Origin: Pseudomonas hormoni
GTDB taxonomy: Bacteria; Pseudomonadota; Gammaproteobacteria; Pseudomonadales; Pseudomonadaceae
Length of the DNA: 64,000 nt
Direction of reading: 5' to 3'
Assembly (NCBI RefSeq): GCF_018502625.1
Contig: NZ_CP075566.1
Span: forward strand, 1,369,001 to 1,433,000
Part shown: one piece after another, positions 1-13,160 of the stretch
How the letters are laid out: every line of letters starts with the position of its first letter
Position numbering within the stretch: the stretch's first letter is position 1
Program-made: the position numbers and the translations under genes
Notes under the pieces: generated by a model
Told to the model about the DNA's origin: nothing
The model's input: only the letters and a program-made list of their open reading frames with translations
Database searches by the model: none

Positions 1-2
1 AG

Positions 3-1193
3 CCACCGGCGCGTTACTCGGAAGCTAGCCTGGTGAAAGAAATGGAAAAACGCGGTATCGGTCGTCCTTCGACCTACGCGGCGATCATTTCGACCATCCA
101 GGACCGCGGCTACGTCGCGCTGCACAACCGTCGCTTCTATTCGGAAAAGATGGGTGACATCGTCACCGAGCGGCTGTCCGAGAGCTTCTCCAATCTCATG
201 GACTATGGCTTCACCGCCGGCATGGAAGAGAACCTCGATGACGTGGCCCAAGGCGAACGCGACTGGAAAAACGTGTTGGACGAGTTCTACGGCGACTTCA
301 AGAAGAAGCTCGAAGTAGCCGAAAGCCCGGAAAGTGGCATGCGTGCCAATCAGCCGGTCATGACGGACATTCCATGCACCACGTGCGGCCGCCCGATGCA
401 GATCCGTACCGCGTCGACCGGCGTATTCCTCGGCTGCTCGGGTTACAGCCTGCCGCCGAAAGAACGCTGCAAGGCTACCGTCAACCTGGTGCCGGGTGAT
501 GAAATCGCGGCGGACGACGAGGGTGAATCGGAGTCGCTGGTTCTGCGCGGCAAGCATCGTTGCCCGATCTGCAGCACCGCGATGGACGCTTACCTGCTCG
601 ACGAGAAGCGCAAGCTGCACATCTGCGGCAACAATCCGGATTGCGACGGCTACGAAATCGAAGAAGGCACCTATCGCATCAAGGGCTATGAAGGTCCGAG
701 CCTGGAATGCGACAAGTGTGGCAGCGAGATGCAACTCAAGACCGGCCGTTTCGGCAAGTTCTTCGGTTGCACCAACGCAACGTGCAAGAACACCCGCAAA
801 CTGCTGAAAAGCGGTGACGCGGCGCCGCCGAAGATGGATCCGGTGAAGATGCCTGAGCTGAAATGCGAAAAGGTCAACGACACCTACATCCTGCGCGATG
901 GTGCTTCCGGCCTGTTCCTGGCAGCCAGCCAGTTCCCGAAAAACCGCGAGACGCGCGCTCCGCTCGTCATGGAAATCGTGCCGCACAAGGATGAGATCGA
1001 TCCGAAGTATCATTTCCTCTGTGAAGCGCCGAAGAAAGACCCGGACGGCCTCCCGGCGGTAATCCGTTACAGCCGCAAAACCAAAGAGCAGTACGTTCAG
1101 ACCGAAGTCGACGGTAAGCCGACCGGGTGGAAGGCGTACTACGACGGCGGCAAGTGGACAGTTGAAGACAAGCGTCCGGCAGCCAAAGCTTAA
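3..1193 (+). CDS. topA: DNA topoisomerase I, C-terminal part (partial)
   Basis: Relaxes negatively supercoiled DNA by a type IA single-strand passage mechanism. The window opens inside the gene. The reading frame is open from base 3, and the motif [11 protein letters not shown] near the start is typical of the core domain after the catalytic Tyr. Three tetracysteine zinc-finger-like units follow (CTTCGRPM...[10 protein letters not shown]...[15 protein letters not shown]...C), then a lysine-rich tail ending in AAKA. The long Cys-rich C-terminus is usual for proteobacterial TopA. The start codon and catalytic domain lie upstream of the window. A strong intrinsic terminator follows directly, so the gene probably ends its transcript. 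Identification is firm. Confidence 0.95.
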   Translation, partial: PPARYSEASLVKEMEKRGIGRPSTYAAIISTIQDRGYVALHNRRFYSEKMGDIVTERLSESFSNLMDYGFTAGMEENLDDVAQGERDWKNVLDEFYGDFKKKLEVAESPESGMRANQPVMTDIPCTTCGRPMQIRTASTGVFLGCSGYSLPPKERCKATVNLVPGDEIAADDEGESESLVLRGKHRCPICSTAMDAYLLDEKRKLHICGNNPDCDGYEIEEGTYRIKGYEGPSLECDKCGSEMQLKTGRFGKFFGCTNATCKNTRKLLKSGDAAPPKMDPVKMPELKCEKVNDTYILRDGASGLFLAASQFPKNRETRAPLVMEIVPHKDEIDPKYHFLCEAPKKDPDGLPAVIRYSRKTKEQYVQTEVDGKPTGWKAYYDGGKWTVEDKRPAAKA

Positions 1194-1207
1194 AGGGCTC
1201 CGACACT

Positions 1208-1250
1208 AAAAGGCCGCATGACAACCCTCGGGTTTTCATGCGGCCTTTTT
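1208..1250 (+). terminator. intrinsic terminator after topA
   Basis: Stem AAAAGGCCGCATG at 1208-1220 pairs with CATGCGGCCTTTTT at 1238-1251, with a 17-nt loop and a T-run. It begins 15 bases after the topA stop. Confidence 0.9.
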
Positions 1251-1334
1251 GTTTTGGGCTTGCGGTGAGCTCGGGTGATCCACGACACTGTCTGACCTGC
1301 GTGAAGCAATTATTTCGTTGTGGAGGCTGCCGTC

Positions 1335-1859
1335 ATGGCCCACGAACTCTATACCCGTACCAACCAGAAGATTTATTTCGCCGGCCTGTCGCTAGAGGCG
1401 CTCGCGAAGGCCGAAGAGGGGCGGGCGATGAATTCCCTGGCGCTGATTCAGGCCGGGCGCGAATCGGCATTGTTTCACTTGTACGGTGCGTTGCTGGGCC
1501 TGTGCCATGAAATCGCTGGGTTCTATCGCTTGCCACAGGCCAATGCGCCTCGTGCGGAAATGCTGCTGACCCGGGAAGTGCTTGAGGCTATCGCCATTCC
1601 TGAAATGGCCGAGATGGTCGAGCTGGCGCAGAACCCCGAAACCTGGCTGGCCAAGCTACTGTCGGCGCATGCGGCACTGTTTCAGCCACCCCGCGCTCCG
1701 CACAAGCCCAAGGGCGACGTGACACAGCCGTTGATCCTGGCCGTTAACCTGGATGAAGAAGACGCGCCCGAAGAGTTGAGCCGGGAAGAACTGGAGAGTT
1801 GGCGTCAGAACCTCAAAGGTCTGGCGATCCGGTTTCGCGAAGGCTTGAACGAGTGCTGA
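1335..1859 (+). CDS. DUF6586-type conserved Pseudomonas protein
   Basis: A 174-residue predicted soluble protein of unknown function, found beside topA in Pseudomonas genomes as far as I recall. The ATG at 1335 is chosen over an in-frame GTG at 1320 because GGAGG lies about 8 bases before it and the conserved-looking sequence MAHELYTRTNQK begins there. No signal peptide, membrane segment or catalytic motif is visible. The N-terminal half looks helical, and the C-terminal part is acidic (LDEEDAPEELSREELE). It lies alone between the topA terminator and a promoter for the next small gene. The family assignment is from memory and function is unknown. Confidence 0.75.
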   Translation: MAHELYTRTNQKIYFAGLSLEALAKAEEGRAMNSLALIQAGRESALFHLYGALLGLCHEIAGFYRLPQANAPRAEMLLTREVLEAIAIPEMAEMVELAQNPETWLAKLLSAHAALFQPPRAPHKPKGDVTQPLILAVNLDEEDAPEELSREELESWRQNLKGLAIRFREGLNEC

Positions 1860-2015
1860 AGGATTGAGTGTTCGACGGACGGTTTCGAGAGACTGTCTGT
1901 TCAGGGATGAGCGTGCTGTCAGAAATTTCTCTTCGTAGTGGCATCTGGTCAAGATCCCGAGCGAAGCCTGGCCGATGCCTATATAATCCCCGCCTTTCGT
2001 GGAGAACAGACCTTT

Positions 2016-2249
2016 ATGCCAACGTCCTTTCTAGAAATTGTCGAGTTACCAGACGGCCGAATCGAGCTGCGCAGGGCTGAGGACGAGGGTTCTCTGGTTA
2101 CTTTGGATTTCTCCGAGGATGCCAAGGCGTTCCTGCAAGGCCAGCACGTGGAAGTCGCCAAGGCGATGTTGAGCGTGGGTGTTCAGATGGCCGGTCGCCT
2201 GGTTGAAGGCGATTTCAATACCGATGAGAGTGCTCGGGTCCTTCATTGA
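2016..2249 (+). CDS. small conserved hypothetical protein (77 aa)
   Basis: A 77-residue acidic protein, MPTSFLEIVELPDG..., without signal peptide or membrane segment. It is found between topA and sulA in Pseudomonas and has no known function. The ATG at 2016 is preceded by GGAG at 2001-2004. A perfect TATAAT at 1982-1987 gives a likely -10 element, with no good -35 visible, so in-frame starts upstream of it (1938) are unlikely. The gene is convergent with sulA, and the 87-bp gap holds a hairpin (GGCTTCTC/GAGAAGCC, 2289-2312) without a T-run. Confidence 0.75.
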   Translation: MPTSFLEIVELPDGRIELRRAEDEGSLVTLDFSEDAKAFLQGQHVEVAKAMLSVGVQMAGRLVEGDFNTDESARVLH

Positions 2250-2336
2250 TCCCCGTTCGTCGCATTTAACTGATACCGCTATTGATCGGCTTCTCTGTCC
2301 TTGGAGAAGCCCCGCGTTGCTCAGCGCATTCTTCGT

Positions 2337-2810
2337 TCAGCCCAGTCGAATATTCAGGCTTTGTGCGTCCCCGATCCGGGCGGCGCTGATCAACTGTTGC
2401 CGTGAGGTTGTGCTCAGTGGGTTGAGCCAGCTGACGACAGTGTGGCTGCGGCCCAGGCGCAAGGCTTCGCAGGTCAGCTGTTGTGCGCTCTGGGTGCCGC
2501 GCGGTTGCAGCAGCAGAATACGTTCACGATTCAGGCCGGCTTCTCGCAGCCAGGTTTGTGTCAGGCTGGCGGGCGGGGCGATCAGTGTCAGCCAGCGCGC
2601 ATCCTGATCCTCGCTCAACTCCCTGAGGATCGGTGCCAGAAGACTCAGGCAGTTCCCGGCCGCACCACGCAGTGACAGCTCACTGAAAACTTCAGGTTCG
2701 GCGCTCCAGGGCGACTCGACCACGTCTTTCAGATTCGGTGCCATCGGCTGCACCATGAAAGCCTCGAACAACGGCAGTTGGGCTTGCTGTGATGTGTGTG
2801 GGAACTGCAT
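2337..2810 (-). CDS. sulA: SOS cell division inhibitor SulA
   Basis: SulA blocks FtsZ polymerisation during the SOS response and so stops septation until DNA is repaired. The 157-residue product shows the family segment WLTLIAPPASLTQTWLREAGLN, then RILLLQP and HTVVSWLNPLS. The ATG at 2810 is chosen because AGGAGG lies just upstream, overlapping the lexA stop region. Longer in-frame readings would run into lexA. The gap to lexA is only 10 bp, so the two form a lexA-sulA operon controlled by the LexA boxes at 3440-3474. This pairing is normal in Pseudomonas and differs from E. coli, where sulA stands alone. Confidence 0.92.
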   Translation of the reverse strand: MQFPHTSQQAQLPLFEAFMVQPMAPNLKDVVESPWSAEPEVFSELSLRGAAGNCLSLLAPILRELSEDQDARWLTLIAPPASLTQTWLREAGLNRERILLLQPRGTQSAQQLTCEALRLGRSHTVVSWLNPLSTTSRQQLISAARIGDAQSLNIRLG

Positions 2811-2820
2811 AAAGCCTCCT

Positions 2821-3429
2821 TTAGCGGCGAATGACGCCGACACTCAAGCCTTCGATCACCAGTTCCTGATCTTTCAGGTTCACTTCGATAGGGGCGAATT
2901 CAGGGTTTTCGGCAATCAGCCAGACTTTGCTGCCGTCACGCTTGAAGCGTTTGACTGTCACTTCGTCGCCGATACGCGCCACCACGATCTGGCCGTTGCG
3001 GGCTTCGCGGGTGGTATGGACGGCTAGCAGGTCGCCGTCGAAGATGCCCACGTCCTTCATGCTCATGCCATGAACGCGCAGTAAATAGTCAGCACGAGGA
3101 TGGAAGAACGCAGGATTGATGTTGCAGGATTCCTCGATGTGCTGCTGGGCAAGGATCGGCGCACCGGCAGCGACTCGGCCAATGATTGGCAGGGTGGACT
3201 CGTCTGCCTTGGCTTCGAAGCCGGGGATGCGGATGCCGCGGGAGGCGCCTGGCGTCATCTCGATCGCGCCTTTGCGGGCCAGTGCCTTGAGATGTTCTTC
3301 TGCCGCGTTGGGCGACTTGAAACCCAGTTCCTGAGCGATTTCTGCGCGTGTCGGCGGGTAGCCGTTGTCTTCCAGGCAGCGTTTGATGAAGGCCAGAATC
3401 TCGGCTTGGCGTGGCGTCAGCTTTAGCAT
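2821..3429 (-). CDS. lexA: LexA repressor (SOS regulator)
   Basis: Transcriptional repressor and self-cleaving protease of the SOS regulon. It has 202 residues, the usual length. The N-terminal winged helix ([20 protein letters not shown], then [15 protein letters not shown]) binds DNA. The Ala-Gly cleavage site is in GRVAAGAP. The catalytic Ser lies in [10 protein letters not shown] and the catalytic Lys in [10 protein letters not shown]. RecA filaments trigger cleavage. The gene is autoregulated through two LexA boxes immediately upstream and is co-transcribed with sulA. Confidence 0.97.
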   Translation of the reverse strand: MLKLTPRQAEILAFIKRCLEDNGYPPTRAEIAQELGFKSPNAAEEHLKALARKGAIEMTPGASRGIRIPGFEAKADESTLPIIGRVAAGAPILAQQHIEESCNINPAFFHPRADYLLRVHGMSMKDVGIFDGDLLAVHTTREARNGQIVVARIGDEVTVKRFKRDGSKVWLIAENPEFAPIEVNLKDQELVIEGLSVGVIRR

Positions 3430-3439
3430 ATTGATCGCT

Positions 3440-3474
3440 CTGTCTTTTTATACAGTGACTGGGATTATATACAG
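3440..3474. promoter_or_regulatory. two tandem LexA (SOS) boxes
   Basis: Two exact CTG-N10-CAG sites occur at 3440-3455 (CTGTCTTTTTATACAG) and 3459-3474 (CTGGGATTATATACAG), separated by 3 bp, starting 11 bp upstream of the lexA ATG. Centre-to-centre spacing is 19 bp, close to two helical turns, as expected for cooperative dimers. They should repress lexA-sulA. Confidence 0.93.
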
Positions 3475-3617
3475 TGAAAGCATCTTGGCAATGCCCCTTT
3501 TTTTGCCGGCCGCCGGACGGTCAATCAGCGTGCTGATTAACACGGCGCAGATGTATGGTTAAATAGCTGACTGACCATTCCTGAAACGAACCAACCAGGC
3601 TTGACAAGGCCTGGGCT

Positions 3618-3644
3618 GAAACGTATGTTTCAAACAAGTGTTTG
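3618..3644. promoter_or_regulatory. two overlapping PsrA-type operators
   Basis: GAAACGTATGTTTC (3618-3631) and CAAACAAGTGTTTG (3631-3644) both fit the PsrA half-site pattern of (G/C)AAAC, short spacer, GTTT(G/C). They abut and share base 3631. They end 15 bp before the psrA ATG, fitting autoregulation; long-chain fatty acids would relieve it. Confidence 0.8.
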
Positions 3645-3659
3645 TCATGCGGAGTAGCC

Positions 3660-4367
3660 ATGGCCCAGTCGGAAACCGTTGAACGCATTCTCGATGCTGC
3701 GGAACAGTTGTTCGCGGAAAAAGGTTTTGCTGAAACCTCGTTGCGTTTGATTACCAGCAAGGCCGGGGTCAATCTGGCGGCTGTGAACTACCACTTCGGC
3801 TCGAAGAAGGCGCTGATTCAAGCCGTCTTCTCGCGTTTTCTCGGACCGTTTTGCCTGAGCCTCGATAAAGAGCTAGAGCGGCGCCAGGCCAAGCCCGAGA
3901 ACAAGCCGACACTTGAAGAACTGCTGGAAATCCTCGTCGAGCAAGCCCTGGTGGTGCAGCCACGCAGCGGCAACGATCTCTCCATCTTCATGCGATTGCT
4001 GGGACTGGCATTCAGCCAGAGCCAGGGTCACTTGCGTCGGTATCTCGAAGACATGTACGGCAAGGTATTCCGCCGCTACATGATGCTGGTCAACGAAGCC
4101 GCGCCGCGCATTCCGCCGATCGAACTGTTCTGGCGTGTGCACTTCATGCTGGGTGCGGCGGCTTTCAGCATGTCCGGTATCAAGGCCTTGCGCGCGATCG
4201 CCGAAACCGATTTCGGCGTCAACACCTCCATCGAGCAAGTGATGCGCCTGATGGTGCCGTTCCTGGCGGCCGGCATGCGTGCCGAAACCGGCGTGACCGA
4301 CACGGCCATGGCCACCGCGCAATTGCGTCCGCGCAGCAAATCGACACAGGTTGCCGCCAAGGTTTAA
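3660..4367 (+). CDS. psrA: TetR-family regulator PsrA
   Basis: PsrA senses long-chain fatty acids and controls beta-oxidation genes, rpoS and its own gene in Pseudomonas. The 235-residue product has an N-terminal TetR helix-turn-helix (ERILDAAEQLFAEKGFAETSLRLI, then AGVNLAAVNYHFGSK). The C-terminal half is a hydrophobic ligand-binding domain. The ATG at 3660 has GGAG 9 bases upstream; the in-frame alternative at 3642 lies within the operator. Two PsrA-like palindromes lie just upstream. The position between lexA and nagZ is the usual Pseudomonas order. Confidence 0.92.
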   Translation: MAQSETVERILDAAEQLFAEKGFAETSLRLITSKAGVNLAAVNYHFGSKKALIQAVFSRFLGPFCLSLDKELERRQAKPENKPTLEELLEILVEQALVVQPRSGNDLSIFMRLLGLAFSQSQGHLRRYLEDMYGKVFRRYMMLVNEAAPRIPPIELFWRVHFMLGAAAFSMSGIKALRAIAETDFGVNTSIEQVMRLMVPFLAAGMRAETGVTDTAMATAQLRPRSKSTQVAAKV

Positions 4368-4525
4368 CCGCACACGGGTGGGCGCGGCAGCTGACATCCG
4401 CTAAGCTAGCCGCCCATGCCGACTCTCGTTCTGAACCCGCTCCCCATTTTTATCGCCGACCTGCCGGGCACAACCCAAGGCGGCGAATGCGTGCGAGCCG
4501 GGTTCATCGTTATCAAGGAATCTCT

Positions 4526-5536
4526 ATGACTGCTGGCCTGCAAGGCTCGTTGATGGTGGACGTCGCCGGTACCTGGCTGACGGCCGAGGATCGCCAATTG
4601 TTGCGCCAGCCCGAAGTGGGCGGCCTGATCATTTTTGCCCGCAACATCGAGCACCCGCGTCAGGTGCGTGAACTGAACGCCTCGATTCGCGCCATTCGCC
4701 CCGATCTGCTGCTGGCAGTGGATCAGGAGGGCGGTCGCGTCCAACGCCTGCGCCAGGGCTTTGTGCGACTGCCGGCCATGCGCGCCATTGCCGACAATCC
4801 AAACGCCGAATACCTTGCCGAACAGTGCGGCTGGATCATGGCCACCGAAGTATTGGCCGTCGGCCTCGACCTGAGCTTTGCCCCGGTGCTGGATCTGGAT
4901 TACCAGCGCAGCGCCGTGGTCGGCACCCGTTCGTTCGAAGGTGATCCGGAACGCGCGGCGCTGCTGGCGGGCGCATTTATCCGTGGGATGAACAGCGCGG
5001 GAATGGCTGCCACCGGCAAGCATTTCCCCGGCCACGGCTGGGCCGAGGCGGACTCCCACGTCGCGATTCCGAATGACGAACGCAGCCTCGACGAGATCCG
5101 CGCCAACGATCTGGTGCCGTTCGCCCGGTTGAGCAAGCAATTGGCCGCCGTCATGCCGGCCCACGTCATTTACCCGCAAGTCGATTCCCAGCCCGCCGGC
5201 TTCTCCCGTCGCTGGTTGCAGGACATCCTGCGCGGCGAATTGCAATTCGATGGCGTTATCTTCAGTGACGATCTGTCGATGGCCGGCGCCCATGTGGTGG
5301 GTGATGCCGCTAGCCGAATCGAAGCCGCCTTGTCTGCCGGTTGCGACATGGGCCTGGTGTGCAACGATCGCGCCGCCGCAGAACTGGCGCTGAGCGCCGC
5401 CCAGCGTCTGAAGGTCAAGCCGTCCGAGCGCATTGCGCGGATGCGCGGCCAGTCGTACGCCAGCACTGAATACCGCCAGGATCCGCGCTGGCTGACGGCC
5501 ATTGGCGCGCTCAAAGACGCTCAACTGATTGAATAA
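4526..5536 (+). CDS. nagZ: beta-N-acetylhexosaminidase NagZ
   Basis: Cytoplasmic GH3 enzyme of peptidoglycan recycling that releases GlcNAc from GlcNAc-anhydroMurNAc peptides. Its products influence AmpR-controlled beta-lactamase. The 336-residue protein carries the substrate loop KHFPGHGWAEADSH, where the His acts in catalysis, and the nucleophile region VIFSDDLSMAGA. DQEGGRVQRL is another family motif. The ATG at 4526 has AAGGA 6 bases upstream. The next gene begins 12 bp after the stop, so the two are probably co-transcribed. Confidence 0.95.
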   Translation: MTAGLQGSLMVDVAGTWLTAEDRQLLRQPEVGGLIIFARNIEHPRQVRELNASIRAIRPDLLLAVDQEGGRVQRLRQGFVRLPAMRAIADNPNAEYLAEQCGWIMATEVLAVGLDLSFAPVLDLDYQRSAVVGTRSFEGDPERAALLAGAFIRGMNSAGMAATGKHFPGHGWAEADSHVAIPNDERSLDEIRANDLVPFARLSKQLAAVMPAHVIYPQVDSQPAGFSRRWLQDILRGELQFDGVIFSDDLSMAGAHVVGDAASRIEAALSAGCDMGLVCNDRAAAELALSAAQRLKVKPSERIARMRGQSYASTEYRQDPRWLTAIGALKDAQLIE

Positions 5537-6286
<750 letters not shown>

Positions 6287-6310
6287 GTCAGGCTGTATTC
6301 CGAGTCGACC

Positions 6311-6405
6311 CCTTCGCGGGCAAGCCTCGCTCCTACAGGTTTCGTATCGGTCGCAAATACCGCGATCAACACAAAACCTGTAGGAGCGAGGCTTGCCCGC
6401 GAAGG
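6311..6405. repeat. REP pair: perfect 32-nt inverted repeat
   Basis: Arms at 6311-6342 and 6374-6405 are exact reverse complements around a 31-nt loop. The core is GGAGCGAGGCTTGCCCGCGA. It lies between two convergent genes and can act as a bidirectional transcript end or a REP/BIME element. Confidence 0.9.
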
Positions 6406-6428
6406 CAATCTGATAAACGCCAAAGATC

Positions 6429-9122
6429 TCAGCGCTTTTCGAGTTTCTCCGGCAACGGCGCAAACAACGCCTCAATATCATCACTCTGCAACTTCCAGTC
6501 CCCGGCCTTGCGCCCATCCAGCACGCCCGCCGCCAGATCGGATTTTTCCTTCTGCAGGTGCTGAATCTTCTCTTCCACCGTGCCTCGGGCAATCATCTTG
6601 TAGACGAACACCGGTTTCTCCTGGCCAATGCGGTACGCACGGTCAGTTGCCTGGTTTTCTGTCGCCGGGTTCCACCACGGGTCGTAGTGAATCACCGTGT
6701 CCGCCTCGGTCAGGTTCAGGCCCACACCACCTGCCTTCAAACTGATCAGAAAGATCTGACGCTTACCACTCTGGAATTCCTTCACCGGCGCACGGCGATC
6801 ACGGGTCTGTCCCGTCAGCAGCGCATATTCAACACCGCGTTTTTTCAGTTCAACCTCGATCAGCGCAAGCATCGAAGTGAACTGGGAAAACAGCAGAATC
6901 CGTCGACCTTCCTCGAACAATTCCTCCAGCATTTCCATGAGGCTATCGAGCTTGCCCGAGGTGCTTCCGCGAGCCGGCAGCGCAGCGTCGTTGACCAGGC
7001 GCAAATCGCAGCACACCTGACGCAGCTTCAACAGCGCCTCAAGAATGATGATCTGGCTGCGCGCCACGCCCTTGCGGGTGATTTCGTCACGCACCTTCTT
7101 GTCCATGGCCAGGCGCATGGTTTCGTACACATCGCGTTGGGCTTCGTTGAGCTCGACCCAGTGGATGATCTCAGTCTTCGGCGGCAACTCCGTCGCCACC
7201 TGCTCTTTGGTCCTGCGCAACAGAAAGGGTTTGATCCGACCATTGAGGTGCTGAAGTCTGACTTCACTGGCGCGCTTTTCAATCGGCACGCGGTAATCAC
7301 GGTTGAAGCTCTTCACATCGCCGAGCCAGCCGGGCAGCAGGAAGTGAAACAGCGACCACAGTTCGCCCAGGTGGTTTTCCAGCGGTGTGCCACTCAGGCA
7401 CAGGCGCTGGCGCGCATTCAGCTCGCGCGCAGCCTGGGCAGCCTTGCTGTTGGGGTTTTTTATGTACTGCGCTTCGTCCAGCACCAGGACGTGCAACGGC
7501 TGAGCGGCGAGGCGTTCGACGTCTTTGGGCAGCAGCGCATAGGTGGTCAGGATCAGGTCGTAATCGCCCAGCGTGTCGAAATGCTTCTTGCGACTGGCGC
7601 CGTACAGCGCCAGCACTTTGAGTTGCGGCGTGAAGTGAGCTGCTTCGTCGAGCCAGTTCGGGATCAGGCTGGTGGGCATCACCACCATGCAAGGTCGATC
7701 GAGGCGACCAGCGTTTTTCTCGCTGAGAACGTGCGCCAGGGTCTGTAGGGTTTTACCCAGTCCCATATCGTCCGCGAGAATCCCGCCGACTTCCAGTTGC
7801 CGCAGCGATTGCATCCAGCTCAAGCCTTCCAGCTGATACGGGCGCAGCGTTGCGTTCAAGCCTTCCGGTGCAGTCGCGGTGTAATCCTTGATGTCCCGCA
7901 GGCGCTGGGCAAACGTGCGGATCTGCTCGCCACCTTCCCAGAGCAGCGGCAGGTCTTCCAGCGGATTCAGGCGCGTGGCGTCGGCCTTGCTCAGGCGCAG
8001 CGTGGTCTCGCCGGGTTCTTGCAGGTAGAACTCGCCGAGGGTCGCCAGTACCGGTTTCAATCGGCCAAAGGGCAGGGCGACTTGCAGCGGCCCATACTCG
8101 GAGTTCGGGCGATTGGGGATGTTCACCAAGATCAACTCGTCGTCGCGACGTCGGGCGAGGCGTTCCGGGTTGAGGATTTCGGTGTGGGAGCGCATCAGGT
8201 TCAGGAGGATGGGCAGCAAGCTCAGCCGCTCGCCGTTGACGATGATCCCCAGTTCCAGATCGAACCAATCACGTTCCGGCGCCTGTTCGACGGTGGCGTA
8301 CCAGTCGTCCACGGCGGTCAGGTCGAAGCCGAAATCCTCGTCGATCTGCAACTCCCAGCCTTGAGTGCGCAGCTTCGGCAGCTCATTGAGGGTGAAGGTC
8401 AGCCAGGCGCTGTCGTTGACCATCTCGTAGAGTTCACCGGCACTTTCCGGCAGGGCTTTACTTTGACGGGTGGCGACTTTGAAGCCGAGGATTCGCAGTT
8501 GTTCCCTGTAGGCCTGTTCGACTTCCGGGTGACGTTTTATCCGTAGTGTCTGCGTCTCCTGGCGAATCAGGATGTCGGCGTTTTTTTGTCCGCTGACGTA
8601 TTCATCCAGATAGCTGAAGGACAGCGCTGCACGATGCTGAATGTAGCGCTGCATCTTGCCGTTGCGCGGTTCGAAGGCGCTGAACTCGATGCTCGCCAGC
8701 CACAGGCGCGGCACCGGTTGCACATTGTCCACCAGCACTTGCGGCGGCGCTTTAGGGCTGCGGTTTTCCAGTACCGCCTGAAGTTTTTCCAGCAGTTCGG
8801 CGTCTTGCGCGGCAGCGGGGTAGGCGAGGGTTTCCTGCACTTTCAACAGCACCGCTGCGCAATGTTTGCAGTTGCTGCGAACCGGGCAGGTGCACGTAGC
8901 GTCGACCATCAGCAAGGTGGATTTGGCCGACTCGCGCAGGCGAATGGTCTGACGGTAAACGTTACCGCCAGAACCTTCGCACGCGGCGGTAATGGTCGCG
9001 TCGCCGACCTCGACGATCCTGACGCGGTTTTCCAGCGCGTAGCGGCGGCCACGCTCCAGACTTTGTTCCTTGAATCGGCTGACCCATGAAGGTGCCAGGG
9101 GTTTGCTCAGGGTCGCAGGCAT
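6429..9122 (-). CDS. SNF2-family helicase with SWIM zinc finger
   Basis: An 897-residue Swi2/Snf2 ATPase likely acting on protein-DNA complexes. The N-terminus carries a SWIM zinc-binding motif (CTCPVRSNCKHC, about residues 77-88). A long middle region follows. The helicase core begins near residue 430: LRPYQLEGLSWMQ, Walker A DDMGLGKTLQT, Walker B VLDEAQYIKN, SGTPLENHLGELWSLF, and motifs V-VI LKAGGVGLNLT and DRAYRIGQ. It resembles the HepA/SNF2 group more than RapA proper. It is 11 bp downstream of csiV and so probably ends the mfd-csiV-helicase transcript. Its biological role is unknown. Confidence 0.9.
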   Translation of the reverse strand: MPATLSKPLAPSWVSRFKEQSLERGRRYALENRVRIVEVGDATITAACEGSGGNVYRQTIRLRESAKSTLLMVDATCTCPVRSNCKHCAAVLLKVQETLAYPAAAQDAELLEKLQAVLENRSPKAPPQVLVDNVQPVPRLWLASIEFSAFEPRNGKMQRYIQHRAALSFSYLDEYVSGQKNADILIRQETQTLRIKRHPEVEQAYREQLRILGFKVATRQSKALPESAGELYEMVNDSAWLTFTLNELPKLRTQGWELQIDEDFGFDLTAVDDWYATVEQAPERDWFDLELGIIVNGERLSLLPILLNLMRSHTEILNPERLARRRDDELILVNIPNRPNSEYGPLQVALPFGRLKPVLATLGEFYLQEPGETTLRLSKADATRLNPLEDLPLLWEGGEQIRTFAQRLRDIKDYTATAPEGLNATLRPYQLEGLSWMQSLRQLEVGGILADDMGLGKTLQTLAHVLSEKNAGRLDRPCMVVMPTSLIPNWLDEAAHFTPQLKVLALYGASRKKHFDTLGDYDLILTTYALLPKDVERLAAQPLHVLVLDEAQYIKNPNSKAAQAARELNARQRLCLSGTPLENHLGELWSLFHFLLPGWLGDVKSFNRDYRVPIEKRASEVRLQHLNGRIKPFLLRRTKEQVATELPPKTEIIHWVELNEAQRDVYETMRLAMDKKVRDEITRKGVARSQIIILEALLKLRQVCCDLRLVNDAALPARGSTSGKLDSLMEMLEELFEEGRRILLFSQFTSMLALIEVELKKRGVEYALLTGQTRDRRAPVKEFQSGKRQIFLISLKAGGVGLNLTEADTVIHYDPWWNPATENQATDRAYRIGQEKPVFVYKMIARGTVEEKIQHLQKEKSDLAAGVLDGRKAGDWKLQSDDIEALFAPLPEKLEKR

Positions 9123-9133
9123 AGGGACTTCAA

Positions 9134-9700
9134 TCAGTCCGGAATTTCATCGGGGACTGGCCGAGGCGCAGGGGCGGTGAGCGAGGTGATCTTGATCAGC
9201 AGGCCGAGGTGGCCGTTGTCGAGGAAGTTCAGCTGGCCGTTCTTGGTGTGGCTTTCCTGTTTGAGGCGTTCGCTGGCGGTGACCATGCCGTTGGCGTCGA
9301 TCTGGTTGACCCAGAAGTCGGCGTCAACATCGGTGAAACGGCCCAGTTTCAGATCCAGCGTGCCCTCGATCGGGAACTGGCCGAACTGTTCCTTGCCATC
9401 GCTGATTGCGATTTTACTGGCTTCTTCCCCGAGGTTCTGTTGCCAGGCTTTGTGCAGCAACACCGTGTATTCGTTGCTGGCGGTGAGTTTTTCCACTTCG
9501 CCATTCAGGCTCGGCGTGCGCAGGCTGTCCTTGCTGATGGGTTGGGCACCGGCAGCCCAGTCTTCCGGCGCGGCTTTGCTGACAATGGCAGGCACAGCGT
9601 TCTGCCGGACCAGAATCATTTCAATCTGATACAGGTCATCGGCAAACGCCGTGGGGGCGGCCAGGGTCATCAGCAAGGTCAGTGAGCGAAACAGGCGCAT
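9134..9700 (-). CDS. csiV: CsiV-family periplasmic protein
   Basis: A 188-residue exported protein with signal peptide MRLFRSLTLLMTLAAPTAFA and mature start DDLYQIEMILVRQN. The family signatures are the beginning YQIEMILVRQ and the C-terminal part GHLGLLIKIT. CsiV was described in Vibrio as a peptidoglycan-binding shape-integrity factor; its role in Pseudomonas is less clear. The ATG at 9700 is preferred to 9739 because a signal peptide starts there and AGGA precedes it. It follows mfd by 10 bp. The assignment is from family resemblance. Confidence 0.8.
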   Translation of the reverse strand: MRLFRSLTLLMTLAAPTAFADDLYQIEMILVRQNAVPAIVSKAAPEDWAAGAQPISKDSLRTPSLNGEVEKLTASNEYTVLLHKAWQQNLGEEASKIAISDGKEQFGQFPIEGTLDLKLGRFTDVDADFWVNQIDANGMVTASERLKQESHTKNGQLNFLDNGHLGLLIKITSLTAPAPRPVPDEIPD

Positions 9701-9710
9701 GCGGCGTCCT

Positions 9711-13160
<3,450 letters not shown>

